64,000 nt of DNA from Elgaria multicarinata webbii (lineage: Eukaryota; Chordata; Lepidosauria; Squamata; Anguidae): NCBI RefSeq assembly GCF_023053635.1, contig NC_086172.1, forward strand, positions 128,377,681 through 128,441,680, in the 5' to 3' direction. Position 1 is the first letter of the stretch. Each line of letters opens with the position of its first letter. The notes under the pieces are model-generated. The model did no database searches and had not been told where the DNA came from. It saw nothing but the letters and a program-made list of their open reading frames with translations. The position numbers were made by a program, and so were the translations under genes. Shown here in pieces: positions 57,401-64,000 of the stretch.

Positions 57401-60400
57401 ACAACCAGGATTAAAACCACACAGCAAAAATTGATATAGGTTAAAATATGGAATTAAAACAGCAAATTTTAAATTTAAGTTAAATTAAGTGTTAAATACT
57501 GAGAAAATAAAAAAATTCTTCAGCTGGCAACGAAAGGAGTATACTGTAGGCACCGAGCGGACCTCTCTGGTGTGCTCATTTCACAGTCGGGGTGCCACAG
57601 CAGAGAAAGCCCTCCTCCTAGGGCTCACTTATACTGAGTCCATTAGTCCATCTAGCCCAGTATTGTCAACACTGACTGGCAGCTACTCTCCAGGGTTTAA
57701 GGCAGGAGCTTTTCCAGCCCTGCATGGAAATGTCAGAGATTGAACCTGGGACCTTCTGCATGCAAAGCATGTGCATGCAAAGCTTGGAGCCACTGCTTAC
57801 ATACCAAGGCTGGAGAAGGGGCATGTTAACTGATAAAAGAATAGCGAAGTTTCACCCTTCCCACCCACCCCAAGAGTAATAGATCGAAACTGGTGTTGAA
57901 AAGGAGCGACAGAACTGTGGTCTGATACTTCTCAAAAGTCTGCACAGAGTCCTTGAGGGAGGTGGGGAAACTTCATATGTCTTCAGGAGGTTCATACACA
58001 AAGGGAGAAATGGGGCTTATTGTCCTCCTTTAGATCAGGTGTTGCGAAGGGAGAAAGTTGGGAGTTCTTTGTTTTGCATGCTTCATTTCATGAGATGGGA
58101 ACCAGATAGGTTTGTGCCATCTCTCCTCATCTGTAGGGGCTGGAGGAGAAGATAAGGGGCGACTTCCAAGTGGCCTGAGGCCTCATCTACACCAGGCAGG
58201 ATATTGCGCTTTGAAAGCGGTACATAAAAGGCAGGAGCCACGCTACTTCTTTATAGCGGTATTGAAGTGCACTGACAACTGTTGGGGCCCATTGAGACAT
58301 ACTATATACCACTTTCATACTGCTATATCTTGCTTGGTGTGGCTCCTGCCTTTTATATGCCGCTTTCAGAGTGCAATATTCTGCTTGGTGTAGATGAGGC
58401 CTGAGTTTTCCTATATTGATTATTTTGATTCATTTTATTATGGAAATTTATTCCCTGTTTTTTTTAAAAAAAATCCCTGAAATTGCTTACACTACTAATT
58501 AAAAATACAATAATATCGCAGACTAAAAGTAGCAGGATCCAAAATCTAAAAAGAGTAGGCCAAGGACTTACAAAGAGAAAACAGTTTAGACTAAAATAGC
58601 TTGGGAAAATAAAAAGTGCTTTTTCTGGTGCCAAAATAACATCATCCAAAGTGCCTGGTGGTCCTCCCTGGGGAGAGCATTTCACAATGTCTGCAGCAGT
58701 GCTGACTGGCAGCCTGTGGAGGCTTGGTACTTGTTATTTGATTTTAAAGAGTGGGAAGCGGCAGTTACTGCAGCCAAAACGCTCCCCACGGCCTGAGTTC
58801 GATCCCAGCGGAAGCTGGTTCTCAGGCAGCCGGCTCAGGTCGACTCAGCCTTCCATCCTTCCAAGGTCGGTAAAATGAGTACCCAGCTAGCTGGGGGAAA
58901 GGTAACTGCGACTGGGGAAGGCAATGGCAAACCACCCCGCTACGAAGTCTGCCAAGAAAACGTCAGCGAAAGGAGTCGGCAATGACTCAAGTGCTTGCAC
59001 AAGAGGTTCCTTTCCTTCTCTCTTGCATTGTATTAGCCATTTCCTGATGTGATTGCAGTTCCTTAAGAGATTACACTCTTTGCTGAAATTGTTCTTTGTT
59101 CTCATAAAGGCTTCACTCTTGATTACTTCTTTTTTTCTTTTGGCAAAGCTACCAATTTAATCAGCATTTGATGGATAGCCTCTGCCTGCAGATACTTGAG
59201 CTGGATGGCCTTTCCTTGGTGGAACATGAACCCAGTGATGGAGATGCAATGGATGAGCAGGTAGTTCACATTGTACAGCAACAACAACAACAAACCAATT
59301 CTAAAAACCTATTCATTGTGGAATCTATTTATATTTGTCTTTATGAAATTACACTTGTTGAGTGAATAGGCCTGAATCATCATCTCTTTGGGACACTGAA
59401 CCAGAATCCCTAATTCTATGGCAAGGAAACCCAGTTTCTAGACTGAAATCAATTTTGCAAAGCTTGTTTCCCAACATTTTGCATTTCACTTAGATTGTTT
59501 GGTGTAGAATGCGCTTTCAGAATTCTTGCTTGTGTTGGGTTAATTGGGATCAATGGGAATCTTAAGAGAACTGGGAATCTTGCTGAGTTTAGTAGTCCCA
59601 CATATGATCAATGAAAGGCTTCAGAAAAGCTCTTTCCTCTTTTAGCAGAAATTACCCATATGTTTCGCAAATTTGTTGCACGGGTGTGATGTCTAAAAAT
59701 GCACTCTTGCTGGGAAAAGGAAAGTTGAAACGATCAGAAACAGCTAGATACTGCTTTCTTCCCATATAAATCATTTAGATGCCCTCCTGCAGGGTGAAAT
59801 GCCAGACTTGTACAGGCTGTGTTATTTTTCAGTGGGTCTGAAATGAATATTCTCCAGCAACCTTTTTGTTGCAAAAGGGGGGCTTTTGAGGCCCTAAAAT
59901 GCAACTCAGCTCCCAATGCATGCCACTTCACTACAGTTCACCACCCTGATCAGCTCTTGCTTTGATGCTTTCCCGCCTTTACCATAGGTATCTGTCCCTA
60001 GGAGCAGTGGTGTTGTCTTGCGGCCATATCAGATTCATAGACATCACTGTTCCCAAGAGGAAGAAGGCAGATTTGGAAGAGGAAGAAAGGTCCAAAGCAG
60101 CAACGAATCTGGGACGCAAACTGATTTGCTTTGGGAGTGCTGCTACTGCCACCTGAGGGGAGCAGTTGCCACCACTGCTTAAATCATGCTTGGGGAACTG
60201 TTCTGCCCCAGGTGTCCTGCTTTCTGGCTCCCACTTTGGGAGCCGGAGGATGTTGGGGTGAGTTTCCTCAAGTTCCCCACCATCTGACATAGGGTCCTTT
60301 CCCCCATGCAGAGAAAGGCACAGAGTGATTGCTCCTGGCTTTCTGCATGGAGAAATGACATCCCTCTCAGCACTAGAACACTGGAAAGCCCCTGTTGTCT

Positions 60401-63400
60401 TAATCTCCATCACTGATCGGAGGTACCTGTGGGGTTTCCTCTCCCAGAAATAGAGAGAGGCTGCCTGGGAGAGAAATTCTGATAAATCTTTGTGGGCTGG
60501 ATTTAGCCTGGGGGTCAAAGACTTAAATGGTACTTGGGAGGCTGAGTGTGGTCTTTGCGTGTCTGTGTGTAATGGGGCTGCCATGGCCTAAATAGATGTT
60601 AGGGCGAAATTGTTCACAGCGCCCTCCATACTTAACCCTCTCCCAAGGAAGGGCTGTGCATGGGGAGGGAGATGGTCCCCAGAGGTCTGGTATTCAGCCT
60701 CACTATCATACAGGGACTCAGCTTTACCCAGAAAACAACTCAAAATCCCTTTAGCTTAATCTAACAGAAAGTTAAGACAACCTAACAGAGTTGTAGTAAA
60801 AAAAAAAGATGAGGCTTACCCAGAGTGGAAAAGAGAGGTGGATTGGCAAAGTCAGAGCCCCACAGTTAGAGATTTAAAAAGTTGTGTGCATAGGTAGGGT
60901 TTAGACAAAGCCATCCATCGAACCTCTTTTCCCCTCAAAGTGTGCTCATCTCGGACAGGTCTAAATAGACCTATTTTAAATTTCTACCCATGATTATCAG
61001 AGACTTGCCTTTTCCCTGCATGAAAATCTCTGGAGAGCTTGTCAAAGCAAGAATGACCATAGGTTGCTGCCTCCTGTAATCTTTTGTATTGGTTAAGAAA
61101 CTGAGCTGTGAGGTCAAGGCTTAGCCATGACCTCACTAGCTGGCATTAGGTGGCAGGACCTCTTTCACTCAGCACCCTGTCTGCAATATGGGGGATAGTA
61201 ATGACATGCCATACAGGGTTGTTTGTTGTAGGGATTAAAACTAGATAATGTATATGAATTGTCTTGAACACTTGAAAACACTATAAACCAGCCTGGTGTC
61301 CTCCGGATGTATTGCACTGCAATTCCATCATTCCCTGCAAGCATCATCATTGGCCATGTTGCTTGGGAATGATGGGAGTTGCAGTCTCACACATTTGGAG
61401 GGCTGCAGGTTGGATAAACCGGCACATTACAAATTCCCTGCTGTGTGACCGTAAGGTGCTTGGTTGTTTTCATTTTAGGATGAAAAGAAGCGCTTTGCTG
61501 CAGTCCTTATAAGCCTTCGACTCCTGGCAAAGTTTTTTGGATTCCTTGTCTTCCTGCCTTATCGCACATCAGAGCCACCAACTGGAGACCTGCTGGAATC
61601 CGCAGTGATGTTAAGGAACCAAGTGCGTGTGCGTGTGTGTGCTGCTTGTCTGTTATTGGAGAGATGCTTCTTTATTTCATAAGATGAATCTCTGGACTGC
61701 TTCTGAAGAAGTAGGCACTTGCCTGTTGAAAAATGTCCCTGTTAACAGGTCTCTAACGTTTCTACAACACTTCTTGTGTCACAGCTAGAAACTGAAAGCA
61801 GATTCTAAAGTTCAGCTACTCAGATGGTACATTTGTCTCACTTAACGGTACTACATTAGTGAGGAGGAAAATGAAAATGTTCCATTTATTTTTCAAATGC
61901 TTGCAGGAACGTTGCAGAAGGGCTCCTTTTCTGTGTGTAACCCTTTCATATAGGGATGCTTTCATACAAATAACCCTTAACATTTAAGAGTACCATACTA
62001 CATCAGTAACTAATTCAGTAGTTAGTCTTCGGATGTTTCTACACCTGCCTTTTTTTCCAGGGATCGTCCCAGGATCATCCCTGTGCATGCAAATGACACA
62101 CAGGGGATTCCGGGAGCAGCCAGGGACAATCCCTACATTTTCCTGGAATAATCCTTAGGTGTAGAAAGGGCCTTCATGTATATAGCCATATTTCATTTTC
62201 CATGTCATGACCAGGTATGGATTTAAACTTGTCTTACCTGCATCTAAGCCCAAAGAACCTGGTTCACACAATCACCGCAGCCAGGTTGCCAATTTGCACC
62301 CTCGCTGCTGTTTCTTGTGTCATCTGAACCTGGCAGGGTGCCTTGTTGGGGTCATTAACAAACCACCCTACAACAGACCATGAGTTCTGGGTGGTTTGTT
62401 AACCACCCCAACAAGGCACTCTCGCCAGGTTCAGATGACACAAGAAACCATGCCCAGTGAAGGTAATTATGGAAATGAGCTGACATTATTATTATTATTT
62501 ATTTATATAGCACCATCATGTGGGGATCGTTCACAAGCCATCAAGGCTTATTAACCACCTTTGTGTTGTGTGAACCCAGCTACTGGCTGTCTTGTTAACT
62601 GACTATGCTGTGTGCTTGGTTAATATACAGAGAAAAGTGGGTACAAAAAGCATGAGGTGTGATCCGATGAGTGTTTTGCTGTAATTGAATATATTTCCGA
62701 CGTAGCAGTTTCCACACTAATTTCATGTTGGCCTGCTGCAGCAAAAACAACAAAGTGTCTTGTGGCACCTTAAAGATGAACACATTTATTGTGCCATAAG
62801 CTTTCGTGGACTGATGTCAAAATGTATTAGGTCAGATGTTGCTGTGATACCTTAACTTGATGCTGACAGTTTTTTCCTCGTTTCGGAACCGGGAGCTGAA
62901 CTTGGGGTTCCCAATAGATGTTGACTAAACCCCCTTTTTTCCTTTGCCAAAATATGATGTGGCTAATGAAAAAGCATAAAAATACAAAGGGGGCATGCTG
63001 TAATACCAGATGTTGGTAGTTTTGTTGGCAGTGTTTACGTGACTCTGCCATGCTTCCATTTCCAAAAAGGTGGTGGTCCCTTCACACTAGGTAGCCAGGA
63101 AAGGAATTTCTTTTTATTGATAAAGGAGAACCCAGTGAAAGGAAGTGGGGACAATCAGGAAGGAGACTGGAGATGTCTCCCTCCCTTTCCTGCTACTTGA
63201 TGGTTCATAATGAAAATGGGAGCATTTTAGTGCTGAAGAATAGGGAATAAAAGCATTGCTTGTGGACATTTTATGGTGGTCCAAGTGTAGTGATAGCCAG
63301 TGTGGTGTAGTGGCTAAGGTATTGGACTGGGAGTCGGGAGATCCGGGTTCTAGTCTCCACTCGGCCATGGAAACCCACTGGGTGACTTTGGGGCAGTCAC

Positions 63401-63804
63401 AGACTTTCAGCCCAGCCTACCTCACAGGGTTATTGTGAGGATAACATGGAGAAGAGGAGGAGGATGTACCTTGGGGTCATTGGAGGGAAAAAAGGTGGAA
63501 TATAAATACAATAATAAATAAACGTTAATAGATGTAATATCTAAAAAGTAGGGACATTAAAATAATAACAAAAATAAGATGGAAAAGTTAGCTTCTGGTG
63601 TGTATTTAACTTTTTCCCAATGTTTATTCCTCTTAAGACCCATCCTGTGCTGGATATATTGAAGCTGTTGACACAATCAATTCAGAAACGACGCACAGTC
63701 CTCACTGTACCTTGGGTTGTAGAGTTCCTTTCCCTTATGGATTATATTGCTCCATTTCTTGACTACTATGGGAAGATATTTGCTCTCCTAATGCAGTTGT
63801 ACAG
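36374..63804 (+). CDS. CDAN1: CDAN1 (codanin-1), 5' 14 coding exons, continues beyond the window
   Basis: Codanin-1 binds the histone chaperone ASF1 and limits histone entry to the nucleus, with CDIN1 as partner. Mutations cause congenital dyserythropoietic anaemia type I. I identify it by its whole N-terminal plan: [20 protein letters not shown], the [17 protein letters not shown] block, the ASF1-binding B-domain-like motif [94 protein letters not shown] and [12 protein letters not shown]. Fourteen exons total 2411 bases (803 codons plus two bases), and every junction keeps phase. Human codanin-1 is about 1227 residues, so roughly the last third lies to the right. No breaks are seen. Confidence 0.96.
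36470..37619 (+). other. CDAN1 intron 1, left part
   Basis: GC-rich to about 36620, then ordinary intron. 37080-37320 holds a diverged repeat with ggcaaagcagcaaatatt and gaggcagcaaattcc motifs. I cannot name it. Confidence 0.45.
37620..37890 (-). mobile_element. LINE 3' end, antisense
   Basis: tatttatttatttaagg then tatgccgccattcagccaaa and aggcttacaatctaaaagac: the antisense 3' end of an L2-type LINE, with a GA-rich stretch following. Confidence 0.7.
38099..38325 (+). mobile_element. Sauria-type SINE, copy 1
   Basis: A tRNA-like head gccagtgtggtagtggttag and a B box ggttctactcc. The body has cagccaaatctgcctcacag and the LINE-like tail ggcgggatataaatgtaata ends in taaata repeats. It is diagnostic of squamates. 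Confidence 0.92.
38465..38590. mobile_element. palindromic MITE
   Basis: Inverted motifs ggttagttgaaacaagt and gcttgtttcaacaaaccagt around a short centre. Family unknown. Confidence 0.55.
38591..39199 (+). other. CDAN1 intron 1, unassigned
   Basis: No coding or repeat signal I can support. Confidence 0.5.
39200..39535 (-). repeat. 0.33-kb dispersed repeat, copy 2
   Basis: Reverse complement of 26985-27330 over its full length: shared blocks include ggaagtaatgagggacaaac and tactgggcactca. The outer ends read gagcatcatcacacgg and, from the other side, agctccatcagacaag, an imperfect inverted pair. Confidence 0.75.
39801..40515 (-). mobile_element. CR1-like LINE remnant, antisense
   Basis: The + strand begins cataagaacataagaagagc and gatgctggatcagaccaagg, a familiar antisense 3' end in reptile genomes. 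Decayed coding sequence follows, such as aagccatgttgattcttctt. The exact clade is uncertain. Confidence 0.65.
40805..41268. mobile_element. palindromic MITE, itself split by an L2 3' end
   Basis: Starts gggtgaccatatgaaaagaa and ends with the inverse cttttcatatggtcacccta. Inner arms ctgtatctttaacagttg and aactgttaaagatacagg also match in reverse. It holds a foreign L2 piece at 40980-41105. Confidence 0.88.
40980..41105 (-). mobile_element. L2 LINE 3' end, innermost insertion
   Basis: ATT-rich tail then tatatagcaccatcagtgta, ccctgccgcataggcttaca: nearly the same as the 3' end at 26015-26125. Confidence 0.85.
41584..42260 (+). CDS. CDAN1: CDAN1 exon 2
   Basis: Begins [15 protein letters not shown] after AG 41582-41583 and ends with two bases of a split codon before gtaagt. 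The long Ser/Arg-rich stretch after PSTPAKTP is poorly conserved and probably disordered. [12 protein letters not shown] near its end is a conserved landmark. Confidence 0.95.
42261..43285 (+). other. CDAN1 intron 2, mostly unassigned
   Basis: 42546-42935 may be a diverged hAT-type element (gggtctccaacatggggcc at left, aaggtttggggactctttc at right). A T run lies at 43084-43100. Confidence 0.4.
43286..43343 (-). mobile_element. L2-type 3' tail abutting CDAN1 exon 3
   Basis: TTTA repeats followed by ttgcattactatactgccca and atacccgaagctgtct match the antisense L2-like 3' ends at 44196 and 57261. The match stops 13 bases before exon 3. Confidence 0.8.
43357..43572 (+). CDS. CDAN1: CDAN1 exon 3, ASF1-binding segment
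   Basis: Encodes [15 protein letters not shown], the B-domain-like peptide similar to HIRA and CAF-1 that in codanin-1 contacts ASF1, then [12 protein letters not shown] and [13 protein letters not shown]. The acceptor tttgcatttcag is directly preceded by an L2-type LINE end. The donor is cg|gtacat, a weak match to consensus. Confidence 0.93.
43660..43968. mobile_element. hAT-like MITE, 0.3 kb
   Basis: Ends cagggatggggaacg and ttccccacccctg form an inverted repeat. Lies in CDAN1 intron 3, less than 100 bases after exon 3. No clear target duplication seen. Confidence 0.7.
44196..44545 (-). mobile_element. L2-like LINE, 3' end with C-terminal coding remnant
   Basis: The + strand reads tttctataccgcccaatagc, cggagctctctgggcggttc. 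Upstream on the - strand a short frame encodes [20 protein letters not shown], the usual C-terminus of this LINE. Confidence 0.88.
44697..44890 (+). CDS. CDAN1: CDAN1 exon 4
   Basis: Starts with the last base of the split Arg codon, then [12 protein letters not shown]. Ends [17 protein letters not shown] plus one base before gtaag. Confidence 0.92.
45071..45160 (+). mobile_element. Harbinger-like MITE, truncated
   Basis: tgcaatcctatgcatgttta and gacttttttctgtctaaaca match the copy at 50423-50532. The right end is lost where the next MITE begins. Confidence 0.6.
45163..45333. mobile_element. palindromic MITE
   Basis: Ends ggccccgttcagaacacacc and, in reverse, ggctccattcataagacacc. Inner arms repeat ggtttaaccaccatggttaa-type motifs. 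About 170 bases in CDAN1 intron 4. Confidence 0.8.
45450..45577. mobile_element. small hAT MITE
   Basis: Arms ttttaactacaactcccagc and gctgatgggagctgaaaacc, outer gatt-ggggga type end. Confidence 0.7.
45695..45724. repeat. CCCCCA simple repeat
   Basis: About five hexamer units in CDAN1 intron 4. Confidence 0.9.
46187..46306 (+). CDS. CDAN1: CDAN1 exon 5
   Basis: Encodes [20 protein letters not shown] and an acidic end [10 protein letters not shown]. Acceptor tttgcag, donor aag|gtcaga (non-consensus after GT). Confidence 0.92.
47258..47330 (+). mobile_element. L2-type 3' tail, sense
   Basis: taatccgcccagagagtttc, ggtatataaatgtaac and taaataaa repeats. Ends 36 bases before CDAN1 exon 6. Confidence 0.75.
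47367..47445 (+). CDS. CDAN1: CDAN1 exon 6
   Basis: Encodes [20 protein letters not shown] then VLDYQF. Donor gtaag. Lies 36 bases right of a sense L2 tail. Confidence 0.92.
47572..47852. mobile_element. possible hAT-like element
   Basis: Left end caggaataggcaacacccag and right end agctgcccacccctgc are weakly inverted. Diverged. Confidence 0.4.
48381..48552. mobile_element. MITE family B, copy 1
   Basis: Inverted ends ggcctaatttacaccaagca and, in reverse, ggcctaatctacaccaagca. Body shares aaggcaggagccatgctact with copy 2 at 58179-58401. Confidence 0.85.
48742..48862 (+). CDS. CDAN1: CDAN1 exon 7
   Basis: Encodes [18 protein letters not shown] and [15 protein letters not shown]. Ends in phase 0 at gtaaaa. 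Confidence 0.94.
48979..49115. mobile_element. small hAT MITE with target duplication
   Basis: Flanked by gcctacac (48971-48978) and gcctacag (49116-49123). Arms ttcagatgttttgggcttca and gttgaagtccaaaacatctg. Confidence 0.82.
49528..49637 (+). CDS. CDAN1: CDAN1 exon 8
   Basis: Encodes [20 protein letters not shown] and [16 protein letters not shown]. Acceptor aacag|gtt, donor gtaagt. Confidence 0.94.
50423..50532. mobile_element. Harbinger-like MITE
   Basis: Inverted ends gggtgcaatcctatgcata and, in reverse, gggtgcaaccctatgcata, flanked by TTA on both sides, the 3-base target of PIF/Harbinger transposons. 110 bases. Confidence 0.75.
50600..51320 (+). other. CDAN1 intron 8, unassigned
   Basis: No exon or named repeat seen in this part of the 4.5-kb intron. 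Confidence 0.45.
51330..51640 (-). mobile_element. L2-like LINE 3' part, antisense
   Basis: ggatgtcttcacctggtgcc, ccttggggagggcattccat and cacaagtgagaagaccctct parallel the C-terminal coding region seen at 44400 and 57540. Confidence 0.8.
51700..51795. mobile_element. small hAT MITE, partial
   Basis: aaggctggggaaggtgtggc and ccttccagatgttgttgctg, then ggatagggctgatgcag. Inserted within LINE-derived DNA. Confidence 0.6.
51895..52330. other. unassigned stretch with small hairpins
   Basis: A hairpin around tgctatctctgatctgagat and repeated gatgaaaagtggtgggacc / ctcatccccactt-type words. Probably an insertion in the L2 copy around it. Confidence 0.35.
52375..52860 (-). mobile_element. L2 LINE, RT remnant, antisense
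   Basis: On the - strand, decayed translation reads [20 protein letters not shown] near 52860-52790 and [12 protein letters not shown] near 52500, hallmarks of L2 reverse transcriptase. Stops and frame changes are frequent, so the copy is old. Confidence 0.82.
52863..53264. mobile_element. DNA element with gggcatggctaga ends
   Basis: Inverted ends gggcatggctagatgg and tgtctagccatgccc. Near the left end gggatcgtcccggga resembles the core of MITE family A. About 400 bases, no coding capacity. Confidence 0.75.
53690..53772 (+). repeat. fragment of a common dispersed repeat
   Basis: agtaagcatgcttaggatcc, aaccccgttgatttcagtg, aggattgca. Related pieces are at 12270, 30600, 36850 and 39690. Confidence 0.5.
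53915..54018. mobile_element. small hAT MITE, partial
   Basis: tgctgggagttgtaggttaa, aacatctggagtgccacaag, ttgccatcccctg. Ends just before CDAN1 exon 9. Confidence 0.65.
54115..54204 (+). CDS. CDAN1: CDAN1 exon 9
   Basis: Encodes [20 protein letters not shown] and [10 protein letters not shown]. The intron before it (4.5 kb) is full of L2 and MITE sequence. Confidence 0.94.
54902..54977 (+). CDS. CDAN1: CDAN1 exon 10
   Basis: Encodes [20 protein letters not shown] and KQLLQ. Phase 0 at its end, donor gtaaag. Confidence 0.94.
55566..55774 (+). CDS. CDAN1: CDAN1 exon 11
   Basis: Encodes [14 protein letters not shown], then [20 protein letters not shown] and [20 protein letters not shown]. 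Ends ag before gttagc. Confidence 0.94.
55803..55943. mobile_element. small hAT MITE
   Basis: aggggtaggtgtcctggcac at left and ctagcttgcctacctctg at right, with typical agatattttggagtacagct arms. Starts about 30 bases after exon 11. Confidence 0.72.
55944..57236 (+). other. CDAN1 intron 11, unassigned part
   Basis: Weak repeats of ccttcctat-type phrases occur three to four times around 56690-56850 (each followed by a tcata...ac or cata...acac word and a capped CG-rich gcacatgtgc word). These suggest an old, short tandem duplication. No exon seen. Confidence 0.4.
57237..57260 (-). mobile_element. tRNA-derived SINE, one end (split)
   Basis: ggaacataggaagctgcctt is the usual antisense end of this SINE. 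The remainder resumes at 57629 after a LINE piece. Confidence 0.75.
57261..57628 (-). mobile_element. L2-like LINE 3' end inserted in a SINE
   Basis: TTTA tail, ccacccaatagccgaagctc, tctgggtggttcacaaaaat, then decayed coding remnant with gtgctcatttcacagtcggg. Confidence 0.85.
57629..57800 (-). mobile_element. tRNA-derived SINE, main part
   Basis: atactgagtccattagtcca, gactggcagctactctccag, and the antisense tRNA-like B box region gattgaacctgggacc. Confidence 0.8.
58179..58401. mobile_element. MITE family B, copy 2
   Basis: Ends ggcctcatctacaccaggca and, in reverse, ggcctcatctacaccaagca. It is longer than copy 1 because the right arm (ggctcctgccttttatatgc) mirrors the left. Confidence 0.85.
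58440..58735 (-). mobile_element. L2-like LINE 3' part, antisense
   Basis: A gcttggga-aaataaaaagtg stretch, gcctggtggtcctccctggg and gagcatttcacaatgtctgc match the C-terminal and 3' region of the LINE seen at 51.5 kb. Confidence 0.7.
58736..58990 (+). mobile_element. tRNA-derived SINE (second family)
   Basis: A B-box-like gagttcgatcccagcgg at about 58795 is followed by caaggtcggtaaaatgagta, ctggggaaggcaatggcaaa and agtcggcaatgactcaagtg, a body common in reptile SINEs. Confidence 0.75.
59149..59260 (+). CDS. CDAN1: CDAN1 exon 12
   Basis: Encodes [20 protein letters not shown] and [17 protein letters not shown]. Acceptor ttggcaaag, donor gtagtt. Confidence 0.93.
59261..61282 (+). other. CDAN1 intron 12, mostly unassigned
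   Basis: A short CAA run follows the exon 12 donor (about 59278-59292). A frame of 201 codons on the - strand (60584-59979) matches no protein I know and has no splice or promoter context, so it is not called as a gene. Confidence 0.45.
61291..61413. mobile_element. small hAT MITE with target duplication
   Basis: Flanked by ataaacca (61283-61290) and ataaaccg (61414-61421). Core tgatgggagttgcagtctca. Ends 65 bases before CDAN1 exon 13. Confidence 0.82.
61479..61622 (+). CDS. CDAN1: CDAN1 exon 13
   Basis: 48 codons in phase 0: [29 protein letters not shown], ending SAVMLRNQ. The donor gtgcgt lies at the start of a GT-rich microsatellite. Confidence 0.93.
61623..61641. repeat. GT-rich microsatellite overlapping a splice donor
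   Basis: gtgcgtgtgcgtgtgtgtg starts at the first intron base after CDAN1 exon 13. Confidence 0.9.
62032..62175 (-). mobile_element. MITE family A, copy 2
   Basis: tttctacacctgcctttttt, cagggatcgtcccaggatca, ccttaggtgtagaaagggcc: the reverse-oriented relative of the element at 11338-11487. Confidence 0.78.
62258..62578. mobile_element. palindromic MITE with an L2 piece inside
   Basis: Ends cctggttcacacaatcac and, in reverse, ctgggttcacacaacac. Long inner arms share ctggcagggtgccttgttgg / ccaacaaggcactctcgcca. The L2 3' segment at 62483-62520 interrupts the right side. Confidence 0.8.
62483..62520 (-). mobile_element. L2 LINE 3' end, very short
   Basis: ATT-rich tail plus tttatatagcaccatcatgt. 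Confidence 0.7.
62735..62820 (-). repeat. fragment of a common reptile dispersed repeat
   Basis: caacaaagtgtcttgtggca, ccttaaagatgaacacattt, gccataagctttcgtggact is a familiar phrase in sauropsid DNA. I cannot name the family with certainty. Confidence 0.5.
63295..63523 (+). mobile_element. Sauria-type SINE, copy 2
   Basis: gccagtgtggtgtagtggct head (A box), ggttctagtctccactcggc (B box region), cctacctcacagggttattg body, tail ggtggaatataaatac with aataaataaa. It lies about 115 bases before CDAN1 exon 14. Confidence 0.93.
63638..63804 (+). CDS. CDAN1: CDAN1 exon 14, last in the window
   Basis: Encodes [40 protein letters not shown] and FALLMQLY. Donor gtaag. The gene continues past the right edge. 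Confidence 0.94.
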
Positions 63805-64000
63805 GTAAGAGGCTGCAAAGGGATTCTTGGGTCTTATTTGAGATTGGCTGCAAAGAGCTAAATACTTAAGGTGAAGAATGTTGGCCTCTTGGTAAAACTT
63901 TTGTTATAACTTCTGTGTTTACAAAAGCGCTAGATGCTTTGTGTTACTGTATACGATGAGTGTTTATATCACTGTTAAATGCATAATTCTCAGAATATGG

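Noticed and set aside
59979-60584. Open frame of 201 codons on the - strand in CDAN1 intron 12
   Set aside because: No recognisable domain, no splice or promoter context, and composition like the surrounding intron; treated as chance.

Overview
The window is nuclear DNA from a squamate reptile, most likely a lizard. Two copies of a Sauria-type tRNA SINE, many CR1 and L2 LINE pieces, numerous hAT-like MITEs and a DIRS retrotransposon support this. The genes have introns with GT/AG ends, and single-copy exons sit among AT-rich, repeat-laden introns. Species cannot be told from the sequence.

Layout. (1) About 1-22.2 kb is the 3' half of TTBK2 on the + strand: intron sequence, a 1.28-kb coding exon (9845-11121), the terminal coding exon (13526-13994), then an unusually long, repeat-poor probable 3'UTR ending near an AATAAA at 22198. 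A nearly whole DIRS element (about 2303-6419) sits in the upstream intron. (2) 22.2-30.9 kb is intergenic and repeat-rich, with a CR1 LINE, an L2 LINE carrying a 242-codon open stretch, a 0.33-kb dispersed repeat and a cluster of small MITEs. (3) 30921-35617 on the - strand is a two-exon gene of 366 codons for a Myb/SANT-like DNA-binding protein; I cannot give it a firm symbol. Its intron holds a 1.15-kb fold-back element with internal tandem repeats. (4) 35.1-36.6 kb is a CpG-rich divergent promoter region. (5) 36374 to the right edge is CDAN1 (codanin-1) on the + strand: 14 coding exons of a longer gene. The reading phase is continuous across all 13 introns in the window (2411 coding bases), and the gene runs off the right edge.

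The two named genes are functionally separate. TTBK2 is a kinase that starts ciliogenesis; codanin-1 is an ASF1-binding protein in histone handling and the gene behind congenital dyserythropoietic anaemia type I. CDAN1 and TTBK2 are also neighbours on human 15q15, so this is conserved synteny. The Myb/SANT gene between them is not something I know from the human interval.

I do not see a new multi-gene system. The items most worth a second look are: the Myb/SANT gene with its head-to-head promoter; an L2-like LINE end 13 bases from the CDAN1 exon 3 acceptor; the DIRS element with its diagnostic internal complementary region; the tandem-repeat fold-back element; and several cases of repeats nested in repeats.
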